Source: DATATV01 sp035551355
GTDB lineage: Bacteria > Actinomycetota > Actinomycetes > Mycobacteriales > Pseudonocardiaceae
Reading direction: 5' to 3'
Assembly (NCBI GenBank): GCA_035551355.1
Contig: DASZNF010000057.1
Span: forward strand, 1 to 41,545
DNA: 41,545 nt
Each line of letters starts with the position of its first letter. Within the stretch, counting starts at the first letter, position 1. The notes under the pieces are model-generated. The model worked only from the letters and a program-made list of their open reading frames with translations, ran no database searches and was not told where the DNA came from. Shown here one piece after another: positions 16,883 through 24,214 of the stretch. The position numbers and the translations under genes were made by a program.

Positions 16883-16933
16883 TGGTGGGCGATCGATGTC
16901 CGTGTCATCCTCACGAACATTGATCGCCCACCA
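16883..16933. terminator. Long inverted repeat between the convergent FhuF-like and lsr2 genes
   Basis: A 17-bp stem (16883-16899 with 16917-16933, one mismatch, core GTGGGCGAT/ATCGCCCAC) is extended inward by CGTG/CACG around a 7-nt loop, giving a hairpin of about 50 nt. It lies 35 bp past the lsr2 stop and 61 bp past the FhuF-like stop, so a bidirectional terminator is the simplest reading. No T-run follows on either strand. Confidence 0.7.
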
Positions 16934-16967
16934 CCGGTCGACTTCCCGCATACAACGGGCGAGAAAG

Positions 16968-17321
16968 TCAGTTCTTCTTGTGGTATGCCTCCAGCACCTC
17001 GGCCGGGATACGACCGCGGTCGGAAACCTTGTGACCCTGCTTGCGCGCCCATTCCCGGATGGCCTGGTTCTGCTCGCGGTCGGCAGAAGCGGGACGCGGC
17101 GCACGACCGGCGGCAACCGAAGCACGACCCGGGGCCCGCTTGCGACCACCGGAACGGCGCGCGTGCTCGACGTAATCCGCCAGGGCGTTACGCAGCTTGC
17201 CGGCGTTTTCCCCGGACAGATCGATCTGGTAGCTGGCTCCGTCAAGACCGAACTCGACGGTCTCCTCGGCCTGGGATCCGTCGACGTCGTCGACCAGGGT
17301 CACCGTGACCTTCTGTGCCAT
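16968..17321 (-). CDS. lsr2: Lsr2 nucleoid-associated protein (H-NS-like xenogeneic silencer)
   Basis: A 117-residue protein matching mycobacterial Lsr2: an N-terminal dimerisation domain (MAQKVTVTLVDDVDGSQAEETVEFGLDG, YQIDLS), a flexible basic linker, and the C-terminal DNA-binding domain (IREWARKQGHKVSDRGRIPAEVLEAYHKKN) with the AT-minor-groove RGR motif. It bridges AT-rich DNA and silences horizontally acquired genes. The ATG at 17321 has an excellent GGAGGAAG ribosome binding site; an in-frame start at 17366 upstream adds non-family residues. The promoter region 17322-17427 is less GC-rich than its surroundings (for example CCAATATCC), which would suit Lsr2 autoregulation (inference). Confidence 0.96.
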   Translation of the reverse strand: MAQKVTVTLVDDVDGSQAEETVEFGLDGASYQIDLSGENAGKLRNALADYVEHARRSGGRKRAPGRASVAAGRAPRPASADREQNQAIREWARKQGHKVSDRGRIPAEVLEAYHKKN

Positions 17322-17427
17322 TTGCGCTTCCTCCTCGACGTAAAACGCATGCGTGGGATTAGCCACGGACTCGGGGCGGGATTCTGTCTGGGCATAGGTT
17401 AGCCCAATATCCCTGGGTCAGCGCAAG

Positions 17428-17454
17428 CGCCCCGAATGAAGTTCATTCGGGGCG
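17428..17454 (-). terminator. Perfect palindromic terminator overlapping the lysS stop codon
   Basis: CGCCCCGAATGAA (17428-17440) and TTCATTCGGGGCG (17442-17454) are exact complements around a single base. The right arm contains the last lysS codons and its TGA (17443-17445), so the terminator stem is partly coding. Confidence 0.7.
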
Positions 17455-18948
17455 GACCAACGGGAACAGGATCGTCTCCCGGATACCGAGCCCGGTAAGG
17501 GCCATCAGCAACCGATCGATCCCCATTCCCACGCCACCGGAAGGTGGCATTCCGTACTCCAGCGACCGCAAGAAGTCATCATCGACCCGCATGGCCTCGT
17601 CGTCCCCGGCCGCGGCCAGCCGGGACTGTTCCACCAGGCGCTGGCGTTCCACCACGGGATCCACCAACTCGGAGTAGCCGGTGGCCAACTCGAAACCCCG
17701 AACATAGAGGTCCCACTTTTCCGCCAGCCCGGGCACCGAGCGGTGCTGCCGGGTCAACGGGGAGGTCTCAACCGGGAAATCCCGAACAAAGGTCGGCGCG
17801 ACCAGGTGGTCGCCCACCAAGTGTTCCCACAGCTCCTCCACGAGTTTCCCATGGCCGAGCTTCGGATCCACCTCGATGCCGCGCTTTTCGGCGTGCTTGC
17901 GCAGGATGTCCACGCCGGTTTCCGGCGTCACCTCCGCGCCCAGCGCCTCGGACAGCGACTCGTACATGGTCAGCGCGGTCCATTCCCCGGAGAGGTCGTA
18001 CTCCGACCCATCGACAAGGGTGACCACCTGAGAGCCGGTTGCCGCCTGGGCCGCTTCCTGGATAATTTCCCTGGTCATAACCGCGTTGGTGTTGTAGTCG
18101 GCGTACGCCTCGTAGAACTCCAGCATCCCGAACTCGGGAGAGTGAGTGGAGTCACTTCCCTCGTTGCGGAAATTTCGGTTGATCTCGAAGACTCGCTCGA
18201 TCCCGCCGACAACGCACCGCTTCAGAAACAGCTCCGGCGCGATACGCAGGTACAGATCGATATCGAAAGCGTTGGAGTGGGTCACGAACGGTCGCGCCGC
18301 GGCCCCGCCGTGCATGGTTTGCAGCATCGGCGTCTCGACTTCGGTGAATCCACGCCGATGGAAAGAATCCCGCAGCGACCGGGTCACCTCGGCCCGGGTG
18401 CGAACCGTCTCCCGGGCCTGCGGACGCACGATCAGATCCACGTACCGCTGACGAATCCGGGTTTCCTCGGCGAGCTCCTTGTGCGCTACCGGCAACGGGC
18501 GCAACGACTTGGCCGCCATTCGCCAGGAATCCGCCATCACCGACAGTTCGCCGCGCTTGGAAGTGATGACCTCACCGTGCACGAACACGTGGTCACCCAG
18601 ATCGACGTCGGCCTTCCACGCGGCCAGTGCTTGATCACCGACCCTGGCCAGGCTCAGCATTGCCTGCAGTTCGATGCCGTCGCCCTCGCGCAGCGTGGCG
18701 AAACACAACTTTCCGGAGTTGCGCACGAAGATCACCCGGCCGGTCACCCCGACCTGGTCGCCGGTGGCGGTGTCCGCGGGCAGATCCGGATGCGACTCAC
18801 GGACCTCGCGCAACGAGTGGGTACGCGGCAGCGTGACCGGATAGGGATCGTCCCCGCGCGCCAGCAGGCGCTCGCGCTTCTCCCGGCGAACGCGCATCTG
18901 TTCTGGCACGTCGTCTTCACCGGTCGGGGGCAGGTGCTGATCCGTCAC
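17443..18948 (-). CDS. lysS: Class II lysyl-tRNA synthetase
   Basis: A 501-residue enzyme charging tRNA-Lys. The N-terminal OB-fold anticodon domain includes VGVTGRVIFVRNSGKLCFATLREG. The class II core has motif 1 (GFTEVETPML), motif 2 (FRNEGSDSTHSPEFGMLEFYEAYAD) and motif 3 (GGVGMGIDRLLMALTG), ending ETILFPLVRPE. The GTG at 18948 (VTDQHLPPTGEDDVPEQMRVRREKR) resembles relatives' starts; a GTG at 18984 adds 12 residues and would almost abut the divergent methyltransferase promoter. A DnaA-box-like CTATCCACA lies at 18977-18985. In mycobacteria lysS directly precedes lsr2 and clpC, the same order as here. Confidence 0.96.
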   Translation of the reverse strand: MTDQHLPPTGEDDVPEQMRVRREKRERLLARGDDPYPVTLPRTHSLREVRESHPDLPADTATGDQVGVTGRVIFVRNSGKLCFATLREGDGIELQAMLSLARVGDQALAAWKADVDLGDHVFVHGEVITSKRGELSVMADSWRMAAKSLRPLPVAHKELAEETRIRQRYVDLIVRPQARETVRTRAEVTRSLRDSFHRRGFTEVETPMLQTMHGGAAARPFVTHSNAFDIDLYLRIAPELFLKRCVVGGIERVFEINRNFRNEGSDSTHSPEFGMLEFYEAYADYNTNAVMTREIIQEAAQAATGSQVVTLVDGSEYDLSGEWTALTMYESLSEALGAEVTPETGVDILRKHAEKRGIEVDPKLGHGKLVEELWEHLVGDHLVAPTFVRDFPVETSPLTRQHRSVPGLAEKWDLYVRGFELATGYSELVDPVVERQRLVEQSRLAAAGDDEAMRVDDDFLRSLEYGMPPSGGVGMGIDRLLMALTGLGIRETILFPLVRPE

Positions 18949-19000
18949 CCGCAAAATGGTACGGACCGCTAAAGAGCTATCCACAATCGGGCGGTCCGGT

Positions 19001-19006
19001 TAGGTT
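19001..19006 (+). promoter_or_regulatory. Candidate -10 of a leaderless promoter for the methyltransferase gene
   Basis: TAGGTT matches TANNNT and ends 7 nt before the ATG at 19014, placing the transcription start at the start codon. The same hexamer has nearly the same spacing to the ATG before the pentapeptide gene (6891-6896). Confidence 0.4.
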
Positions 19007-19013
19007 GGCCGGT

Positions 19014-19763
19014 ATGGCCGATCGGGTGCACCGGGGAACTGTGTTCGGCACCGAAGCCGCCGCCTACGCCGCACACCGGCCCGGATACGCGGCCGCCGCC
19101 ATCCGGTGGGCGCTGGCGCCGCTGGGGCCCTCGGCCCGGCCGCGGGTGCTGGATGTGGGCGCGGGCACCGGGAAGCTCACCGAGGGCCTGGTCGCGCTGC
19201 CGGTGCAGACGGTCGCGGTGGAACCGGACCCGGCCATGCTGGCCGAACTGACCGCGCGGCTACCCCAGGTGGAGGCCCGGATCGGCACCGCAGAACGCAT
19301 CCCGCTGCCGGACGCTTCGGTGGACGCGGTGCTGGTCGGGACGGCCATGCACTGGTTCGACCCGCACCGCGCCATTCCCGAATTCGCCCGGGTGTTGCGG
19401 CCGGGAGGGGTGTTCGCGCCGCTGGCGAACGTGGTCGACGACCGGGTGGACTGGGTGGCCGGATACGCCGTCGCGGCGGGCGGGCTGCCCTCGCACCGCA
19501 ACAACTCGGCGCGCCGCCCGGTCCGGCATCCCGGGTTCAGCCGGTTCGAGCTGGCCGAGTTCCCGCACACCCAGCGGCGCACCGCGGCCGGCCTGGTGGC
19601 CACCGTGGCCACCCACTCCGACACCCTGATGCGCCCGGCCGACCAGCGGGCGGCCAAGCTCAACCGGCTGGCCGCCTACCTGCGGGGGCGGCCGGAAACC
19701 GAGGGCGAGTTCGACCTGCCGCTGGTCACCCTGGCCCAGCGGGCCCGGCTCGAACCGGCCTGA
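19014..19763 (+). CDS. Class I SAM-dependent methyltransferase
   Basis: A 249-residue protein with the class I methyltransferase signatures: motif I VLDVGAGTGKLTEGL (about 44-58), an acidic VAVEPDPAML, PLPDASVDAVLVGTAMHWFD and RVLRPGGVFAPLANV. It belongs to the UbiE/tellurite-type group; the acceptor is unknown. The ATG at 19014 is preferred over a TTG at 19005, which lies inside the putative -10. It is divergent from lysS and convergent with the VOC gene, and belongs to a short non-core block between lysS and coaX. Confidence 0.88.
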   Translation: MADRVHRGTVFGTEAAAYAAHRPGYAAAAIRWALAPLGPSARPRVLDVGAGTGKLTEGLVALPVQTVAVEPDPAMLAELTARLPQVEARIGTAERIPLPDASVDAVLVGTAMHWFDPHRAIPEFARVLRPGGVFAPLANVVDDRVDWVAGYAVAAGGLPSHRNNSARRPVRHPGFSRFELAEFPHTQRRTAAGLVATVATHSDTLMRPADQRAAKLNRLAAYLRGRPETEGEFDLPLVTLAQRARLEPA

Positions 19764-19782
19764 CCGCGGTTGCACGCGTCGG

Positions 19783-20229
19783 TCAGGGTCGGGCGATCGC
19801 CTCGCCCGGGGCGAGGTCGACCGGCTTGGCCTGGGTCAGCCGCCAGTGATTGCCGAACGGGTCCCGGAACCCGGCGTCGATGCCGTAGAACCGTTCCTCC
19901 GGCTCCTCGATGAACTCCACGCCCTTGGCCTTGAGCCGCTCGTAGTCACCGCGGCAGTCATCGGTGGCCAGCGCGCCCGGCCCGAGGAATCCGGTCGCGA
20001 CCAGCGCGCGGATCTTGGCCGTGGTGTCCTCGTCCATCATCGGCGGACCGGGCACCACCAGCATGATCGGCGTCTGCGGCTGGCCCGGCGCGTTGACCAG
20101 CAGCCACCGGCCGCCGCCGTCCATCGGCGCGTCCAGCATGACCTCCATGCCCAGCTTGCCGACGTAGAACTCGAACGCCTCGTCCTGATCCAGCACCCAC
20201 GCACAGACCAGGCCCATTCCGGTGATCAT
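19783..20229 (-). CDS. VOC (glyoxalase/bleomycin resistance/dioxygenase) superfamily protein
   Basis: A 148-residue VOC-fold protein with two beta-alpha-beta-beta-beta modules: MITGMGLVCAWVLDQDEAFEFYVGKLGMEV at the start, and LKAKGVEFIEEPEERFYGIDAGFRDPFGNHWRLTQ at the end with the typical DPFGN-HWRL ending. The substrate is unknown. The ATG at 20229 has GGGAGG about 9 nt upstream; the frame is open further upstream but non-homologous. It follows the AraC-type gene by 83 bp on the same strand. Pairs of an AraC-like regulator and a VOC protein are common in actinomycetes, suggesting local control. Confidence 0.87.
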   Translation of the reverse strand: MITGMGLVCAWVLDQDEAFEFYVGKLGMEVMLDAPMDGGGRWLLVNAPGQPQTPIMLVVPGPPMMDEDTTAKIRALVATGFLGPGALATDDCRGDYERLKAKGVEFIEEPEERFYGIDAGFRDPFGNHWRLTQAKPVDLAPGEAIARP

Positions 20230-20312
20230 GGCCGGTTCCTCCCGCGATTTCGCCTTGCCGCTGTCGGCCCGAGCGTATGGGCCGGCGCACCGGCGCGGCT
20301 TCTCGAAAACGC

Positions 20313-20711
20313 TCAGGGTCTGGGCCGGGTCCACATCCGCTGAAAACAACCGGGCACCAGTTCGGCCGCGGGCGGGTGCGCCTGCCGGTAGGCACTCGGG
20401 CTTTCCCCGACAAACCGGCGGAACTGCGTGGAAAACGAGCCGAGACTGGAAAACCCGACCGCGAAACACACCTCGGTCACCGACAACTCGCCCGCCCGCA
20501 ACAACGCCTTGGCCCGCTCCATCCGGCGGCTCATCAGGTACTGATGCGGGGTCTCGCCGAACGCGTCCTTGAAACACCGGGCGAAATGGGCCCGGGACAC
20601 GCACGCGCCCCGGGCCAGCCCGGTCACATCCAGGGGTTGCGCGTAGGCGCGGTCCATCAGGTCGCGCACCCGCAGCAGGTGCCGCGCCAGGGGAATGGCC
20701 ACGCCGGTCAC
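20313..20711 (-). CDS. AraC-type regulator consisting of little beyond the DNA-binding domain
   Basis: A 132-residue protein that is nearly all AraC/XylS DNA-binding domain. The first HTH is LDVTGLARGACVSRAHFARCFKDAFGETPHQYLMSRRMERAKALL; the second is SVTEVCFAVGFSSLGSFSTQFRRFVGESPSAYR. There is no N-terminal sensing domain. It begins with GTG 19 bp after the coaX stop, so it may be transcribed with coaX, and it is followed by the VOC gene, its likely target or partner. The metabolite it responds to, if any, is not evident. Confidence 0.9.
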   Translation of the reverse strand: MTGVAIPLARHLLRVRDLMDRAYAQPLDVTGLARGACVSRAHFARCFKDAFGETPHQYLMSRRMERAKALLRAGELSVTEVCFAVGFSSLGSFSTQFRRFVGESPSAYRQAHPPAAELVPGCFQRMWTRPRP

Positions 20712-20730
20712 ACCGGCAATTGTGCCCGGT

Positions 20731-21516
20731 TCAGCGGGTGTTGCGTTCGTAGACCAGACGCAGGCCGAGCAGGGTCAGATCGGGCACGTGGTGGTCGATG
20801 GTCTCCGACTCCTCCAGCACCACCGGGGCCAGCCCGCCGGTGGCGATCACCGTGACCGGACCGGGATCGCTCTGGGCCAGCTCGACCCGGATCCGGCGCA
20901 CCAGCCCGTCCACCTGACCGGCGAACCCGTAGAGAATGCCCGCCTGCAGACATTCCACCGTGTTCTTGCCGATCACCGAACGCGGCCGGACCACCTCGAC
21001 CTTGCGCAGCTGCGCGGCCCGCGAGGCCAGCGCGTCGATGGAGATCTCGATCCCCGGCGCGAACACCCCGCCCAGGAACTCGCCGCGGGCGGAGATCACG
21101 TCGATGTTGGTCGAGGTGCCGAAATCCACCACGATGCACGCGGTGGCGTGCAGGTGGTGCGCGGCCAGAGTGTTGATCACCCGGTCGCCGCCGACCTCGC
21201 GCGGATTGTCGATCAGCAGCGGCACCCCGGTGCGCACGCCCGGCTCGACCAGCACCTTGGGCACCTCGGCGTAGTACCGGCCGAACATCACCCGCAGCTC
21301 GCGCAGCACCGCGGGCACCGTGGACAGCGCCGACACTCCGGTCACCTCACCGGCGTGCCGGCCCAGCAGCCCGCGCATGGTCAGCGCCAGCTCGTCGGCG
21401 GTGATCCGCGCGTCGGTGCGCATCCGCCAGTCCGCCACCAGTTTCGCCTCGTCGCCGCGCCCCTCGTACAGGCCCAGCACGATGTTGGTGTTGCCGATAT
21501 CCACGCACAGCAGCAC
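20731..21516 (-). CDS. coaX: Type III pantothenate kinase
   Basis: A 261-residue ASKHA-fold kinase phosphorylating pantothenate, the first step of coenzyme A synthesis. It shows the phosphate-binding DIGNTN (6-11), GGDRVINTLAAHHL, the adenosine/metal motif VVDFGTSTNIDV, the LGGVFAPGIEIS block and VIATGGLAP near the end. The start is a GTG at 21516 with TGAGGAC upstream, 9 bp from the panD stop, so it is co-transcribed with panC-panD. It is orthologous in position to mycobacterial coaX (Rv3600c). Confidence 0.96.
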   Translation of the reverse strand: MLLCVDIGNTNIVLGLYEGRGDEAKLVADWRMRTDARITADELALTMRGLLGRHAGEVTGVSALSTVPAVLRELRVMFGRYYAEVPKVLVEPGVRTGVPLLIDNPREVGGDRVINTLAAHHLHATACIVVDFGTSTNIDVISARGEFLGGVFAPGIEISIDALASRAAQLRKVEVVRPRSVIGKNTVECLQAGILYGFAGQVDGLVRRIRVELAQSDPGPVTVIATGGLAPVVLEESETIDHHVPDLTLLGLRLVYERNTR

Positions 21517-21525
21517 GTCCGGTCC

Positions 21526-22008
21526 TCAGTTTCCCGCACGCAGCAGGGCATCCAGCCCGGCGGCATCCGCCGTTTCCTCCACCGCCGAGGACAACCCGGC
21601 GGACACCGCGTCCGAACTCAGCCCCGAACCCTCCGGCGCGTGCCCGGCGTCGCCGCCCAGCTGCACCACCCGGTTGTCGGCGTCCACGAACACCACCCGG
21701 GGCCGGTAGGCGGCCGCCTCGGCGTCGTCCATCATCCCGTAGGCGATCAGGATCACCAGGTCGCCCGGCTGCACCAGATGCGCGGCGGCGCCGTTGATGC
21801 CCAGCACCCCACTGCCCCGTTCCCCGGTGATGACGTAGGTCTCCAGCCGTGCCCCGTTGGTGATGTCCACGATGGTGACCTGCTCCCCGGGCAACAGATC
21901 GGCCGCCTCCATCAGGTCCTCGTCCACCGTCACCGAACCCACGTAGTGCAGGTCGGCCCGGGTCACCGTGGCCCGGTGGATCTTCGATTTCAGCATCGTG
22001 CGCAACAT
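21526..22008 (-). CDS. panD: Aspartate 1-decarboxylase (pyruvoyl enzyme)
   Basis: A 160-residue proenzyme making beta-alanine from aspartate. The canonical start MLRTMLKSKIHRATVT leads to HYVGSVT, where self-cleavage between Gly24 and Ser25 generates the pyruvoyl group. ITNGARLETYVI, GINGAAAHL and DLVILIAYGMM are family blocks. The C-terminus has about 25 extra Gly/Ser/Ala-rich residues beyond the core, as in other actinobacteria. GGGAGG precedes the ATG. It lies 22 bp after panC and 9 bp before coaX. Confidence 0.96.
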   Translation of the reverse strand: MLRTMLKSKIHRATVTRADLHYVGSVTVDEDLMEAADLLPGEQVTIVDITNGARLETYVITGERGSGVLGINGAAAHLVQPGDLVILIAYGMMDDAEAAAYRPRVVFVDADNRVVQLGGDAGHAPEGSGLSSDAVSAGLSSAVEETADAAGLDALLRAGN

Positions 22009-22030
22009 CGCGTGCCTCCCTGTCCGCGAG

Positions 22031-22924
22031 TCATTCCGGGCCGTGCAGCAGTACCGGCACGTTGTCGATCAGCCGGGTGCTGCCCACCCGTCCGGCCACC
22101 AGCAGCCGGGCTGGTCCGGTTTCGGGCGCCGGGGAAAGGTCCTCGGCGCGCAGTTCGAGGTAGTCCAGGTCGATTTCCGGTTGGGCGGCAAGCACTTCCC
22201 GCGCGGCGCCCAGCACCGCGTCGGCGCCGCCGGGTCCCGCGTGCGCGCCCGCGGTCAGCGCGGCGGACAGGGCCAGCGCGGTGGTCCGGCCGGACTCGTC
22301 GAGATAGACGTTGCGCGAGGACAGGGCCAGCCCGTCGCGTTCCCGCACGGTCGGCACCCCGACCACCGACACGTCCATGTTCAGGTCGCGGACCATCCGG
22401 CGGACCAGCACCAGCTGCTGGTAGTCCTTCTCGCCGAAGTAGGCGAAATCCGGGCGTGCGATGTGGAACAGCTTGTTCACCACGGTGAGCACCCCGGCGA
22501 AATGCCCCGGCCGGCTGGCCCCCTCCAGCTGGTCGCCCAACGGCCCGGGCGCCACCGTGACCTGGCCGCCCTCGGGCGGGTAGATCGACTCGACCTCGGG
22601 GTGGAACACCAGTTCCACACCCTCCTCGGCGCACGCGGCCAGATCGGCCTCGAACGGCCGAGGGTAGCGGGCCAGATCCTCGGTCGGCCCGAACTGCAGC
22701 GGGTTGACGAACACCGAGACGATCACGACCACCCCGGGCACCCGGCGGGCCTGCCGGATCAGCGCCCGGTGCCCGGCGTGCAGCGCGCCCATGGTGGGCA
22801 CCAGCGCGATCCGGTTTCCGGCCTGGCGCAAGGCTTTGCTCACCGCGGTCAGGTCTGTGGGTCTACTGTGGACGGTCAGTTCGCCCCGGCGGAACTTCGG
22901 CGTGGCGGACACGGCCGGGCTCAT
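22031..22924 (-). CDS. panC: Pantoate--beta-alanine ligase (pantothenate synthetase)
   Basis: A 297-residue HIGH-superfamily ligase joining pantoate and beta-alanine with ATP. PTMGALHAGH (43-52) gives the HxGH-type nucleotide motif; FVNPLQFGPTEDLARYPR, EGASRPGHFAGVLTVVNKLFHI, AYFGEKDYQQL and LSSRNVYL (KMSKS-like) are all present. The ATG at 22924 overlaps the stop of the DUF2520 gene by one base (TGATG), so translation is coupled. An alternative reading that starts further upstream would run into the neighbour and is not family-like. Confidence 0.96.
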   Translation of the reverse strand: MSPAVSATPKFRRGELTVHSRPTDLTAVSKALRQAGNRIALVPTMGALHAGHRALIRQARRVPGVVVIVSVFVNPLQFGPTEDLARYPRPFEADLAACAEEGVELVFHPEVESIYPPEGGQVTVAPGPLGDQLEGASRPGHFAGVLTVVNKLFHIARPDFAYFGEKDYQQLVLVRRMVRDLNMDVSVVGVPTVRERDGLALSSRNVYLDESGRTTALALSAALTAGAHAGPGGADAVLGAAREVLAAQPEIDLDYLELRAEDLSPAPETGPARLLVAGRVGSTRLIDNVPVLLHGPE

Positions 22925-23826
22925 CACGGCTCCTCGCGCAACGTGGCCCGCACCTCGTCGGCGGCGCCTGGGGACAACAGTCCGGCCGACACCGCGCGGG
23001 TCGCGGTGCGCGCGGCGAGCTCGCGATAGCTGGGCAGCACCTCGGGCGCGGTGTCGGCCAGCGCGGACAGGTGCGTGCGCACGGTGCCGACATCGCCGCG
23101 GGCCACCGGCCCGGTCAGCGCCCGATCGCCGTGCCGCAGCGCGTTGTCCAGTGCGGCCGAGAGCAACGGTCCGATCAGCCGCTCCGGCGCGCCCGGCCCG
23201 GTGCCGCCGATCCCGGCCGAGCGCAGCAGGTCCACGCACTCGTTGACCAGCGTGATCAGGTGATTCGCGCCGTGGGTCAGCGCCGCGTGATAGATCGGGC
23301 GGGCCGCCTGCGGCACCCGCACCGGCTCGCCGCCCACCTCCATCACCAGCGCCTCGGCCACATGCCAGGCCGTCTCCTCGGCGTCCGGCGCGGTGATGCC
23401 GAAACTGCAGGCCGCGATCCGTTGCAGATCCTCGGGACGGCCGGTGAAGGTCATCGCCGGATGCACGGCCAGTGGCAGCACGCCGACCCCGGCGGCCGGG
23501 GCGAGCACGTCGACGCCGTGCGCGCCGGAGGTGTGCAACACGATCTGGCCCGCGCGCAGCGATTCGGTCGCGACCAGCCCGCGCACCGTGCCGGCCAGCG
23601 CGTCATCCGGAATGGCGAGAAGCACGAGATCGGCCCGCGCGGCCACCTGATCGGGTGAGACCAACGGGACCCCGGGAAGAAGCTCGGCGGCCCGGCCGAC
23701 GGAATCCTTGGAGACCGCGCTGGCCGCGACCACGTGGTGCCCGACGCGATGCAACGCCGCCCCCAGCACGGCGCCGACCCGACCGGCGGAAATGACCCCG
23801 ACCGCGAGACGGGCGGGCTTGCTCAT
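22924..23826 (-). CDS. Rossmann-like/DUF2520 protein (mycobacterial Rv3603c position)
   Basis: A 300-residue protein with an N-terminal Rossmann-like fold (GVISAGRVGAVLGAAL, residues 10-25; DLVLLAIPDDAL; VLHTSGAHGVDVL) and a C-terminal helical DUF2520 domain (HPAMTFTG, then ARPIYHAALTHGANHLITLVNECVDLLRSAG). It resembles 6-phosphogluconate/ketopantoate reductase-type folds, and its fixed position before panC in actinobacteria makes a role in pantothenate supply attractive, but the activity is unproven. It is the first gene of the panC-panD-coaX cluster. The ATG at 23826 has no good ribosome binding site and is preceded by about 270 bp of structured non-coding sequence. Confidence 0.88.
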   Translation of the reverse strand: MSKPARLAVGVISAGRVGAVLGAALHRVGHHVVAASAVSKDSVGRAAELLPGVPLVSPDQVAARADLVLLAIPDDALAGTVRGLVATESLRAGQIVLHTSGAHGVDVLAPAAGVGVLPLAVHPAMTFTGRPEDLQRIAACSFGITAPDAEETAWHVAEALVMEVGGEPVRVPQAARPIYHAALTHGANHLITLVNECVDLLRSAGIGGTGPGAPERLIGPLLSAALDNALRHGDRALTGPVARGDVGTVRTHLSALADTAPEVLPSYRELAARTATRAVSAGLLSPGAADEVRATLREEP

Positions 23827-23941
23827 GACCGCGATCCATGGATGTGGTCACGGCGACGTGTCCTGGTCATGGTGGTGCTGGCTCCTCACTCGTTCCAGTC
23901 CCGAACGGCGCACGGGTACCAGACGACGCGGCGAGCGTAAC

Positions 23942-23985
23942 GTCCGAGAATCGGACATGCGCGGCCCGGGTGACCAGCTTCACCC
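23942..23985 (-). promoter_or_regulatory. Two hairpins in the putative leader of the pantothenate cluster
   Basis: GTCCGA-GAA-TCGGAC (23942-23956) and GGGTGA-CCAGCT-TCACCC (23968-23985) are perfect short stem-loops 11 bp apart. If transcription starts near 24100 or beyond on the minus strand, both lie in the 5' leader about 115-160 nt before the DUF2520 start codon. Confidence 0.4.
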
Positions 23986-24007
23986 AGGTGCTGGACGGTG
24001 TCCGGCC

Positions 24008-24076
24008 GGGTTGGTCGGCTTGGCGGCGGCGGGTTGGTCGGCCTGGCGGCGGCGGGTTGCCGGCACGATGGCGGCG
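24008..24076. repeat. 23-bp tandem repeat, three copies
   Basis: Two copies of a 23-bp unit beginning GGGTTGGTCGGC (24008-24030 and 24031-24053) differ at one base. A third degenerate unit follows (24054-24076). It lies in non-coding DNA between the duplicated cassette and the DUF2520 gene. Confidence 0.75.
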
Positions 24077-24099
24077 GATCAGCGAGCGTCCAATCCGCA

Positions 24100-24172
24100 G
24101 GGGCGCCCCCCGGTTCCAGCCTAACGATGTCGATCAGCTGCCCGGACCGAATTCCGGCGCCTGTGGATAACC
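24100..24172 (-). promoter_or_regulatory. Duplicated cassette, copy A: DnaA box, -10-like element, GGGGCGCCCC palindrome
   Basis: Read on the minus strand the cassette has TTATCCACA (24170-24162, a perfect DnaA-box nonamer), a GCCGGAA block, CTGATC-N-ACATCG, TAGGCT as a possible -10, CTGGAA, and GGGGGCGCCCC (24110-24100). It is about 70% identical to copy B, 115 bp to the right. Promoter function toward DUF2520-panC is inferred. Confidence 0.55.
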
Positions 24173-24214
24173 CAGTTCGCCCAGCAGCCGAACAGTGAAC
24201 GAGTGCCGGTTCGC

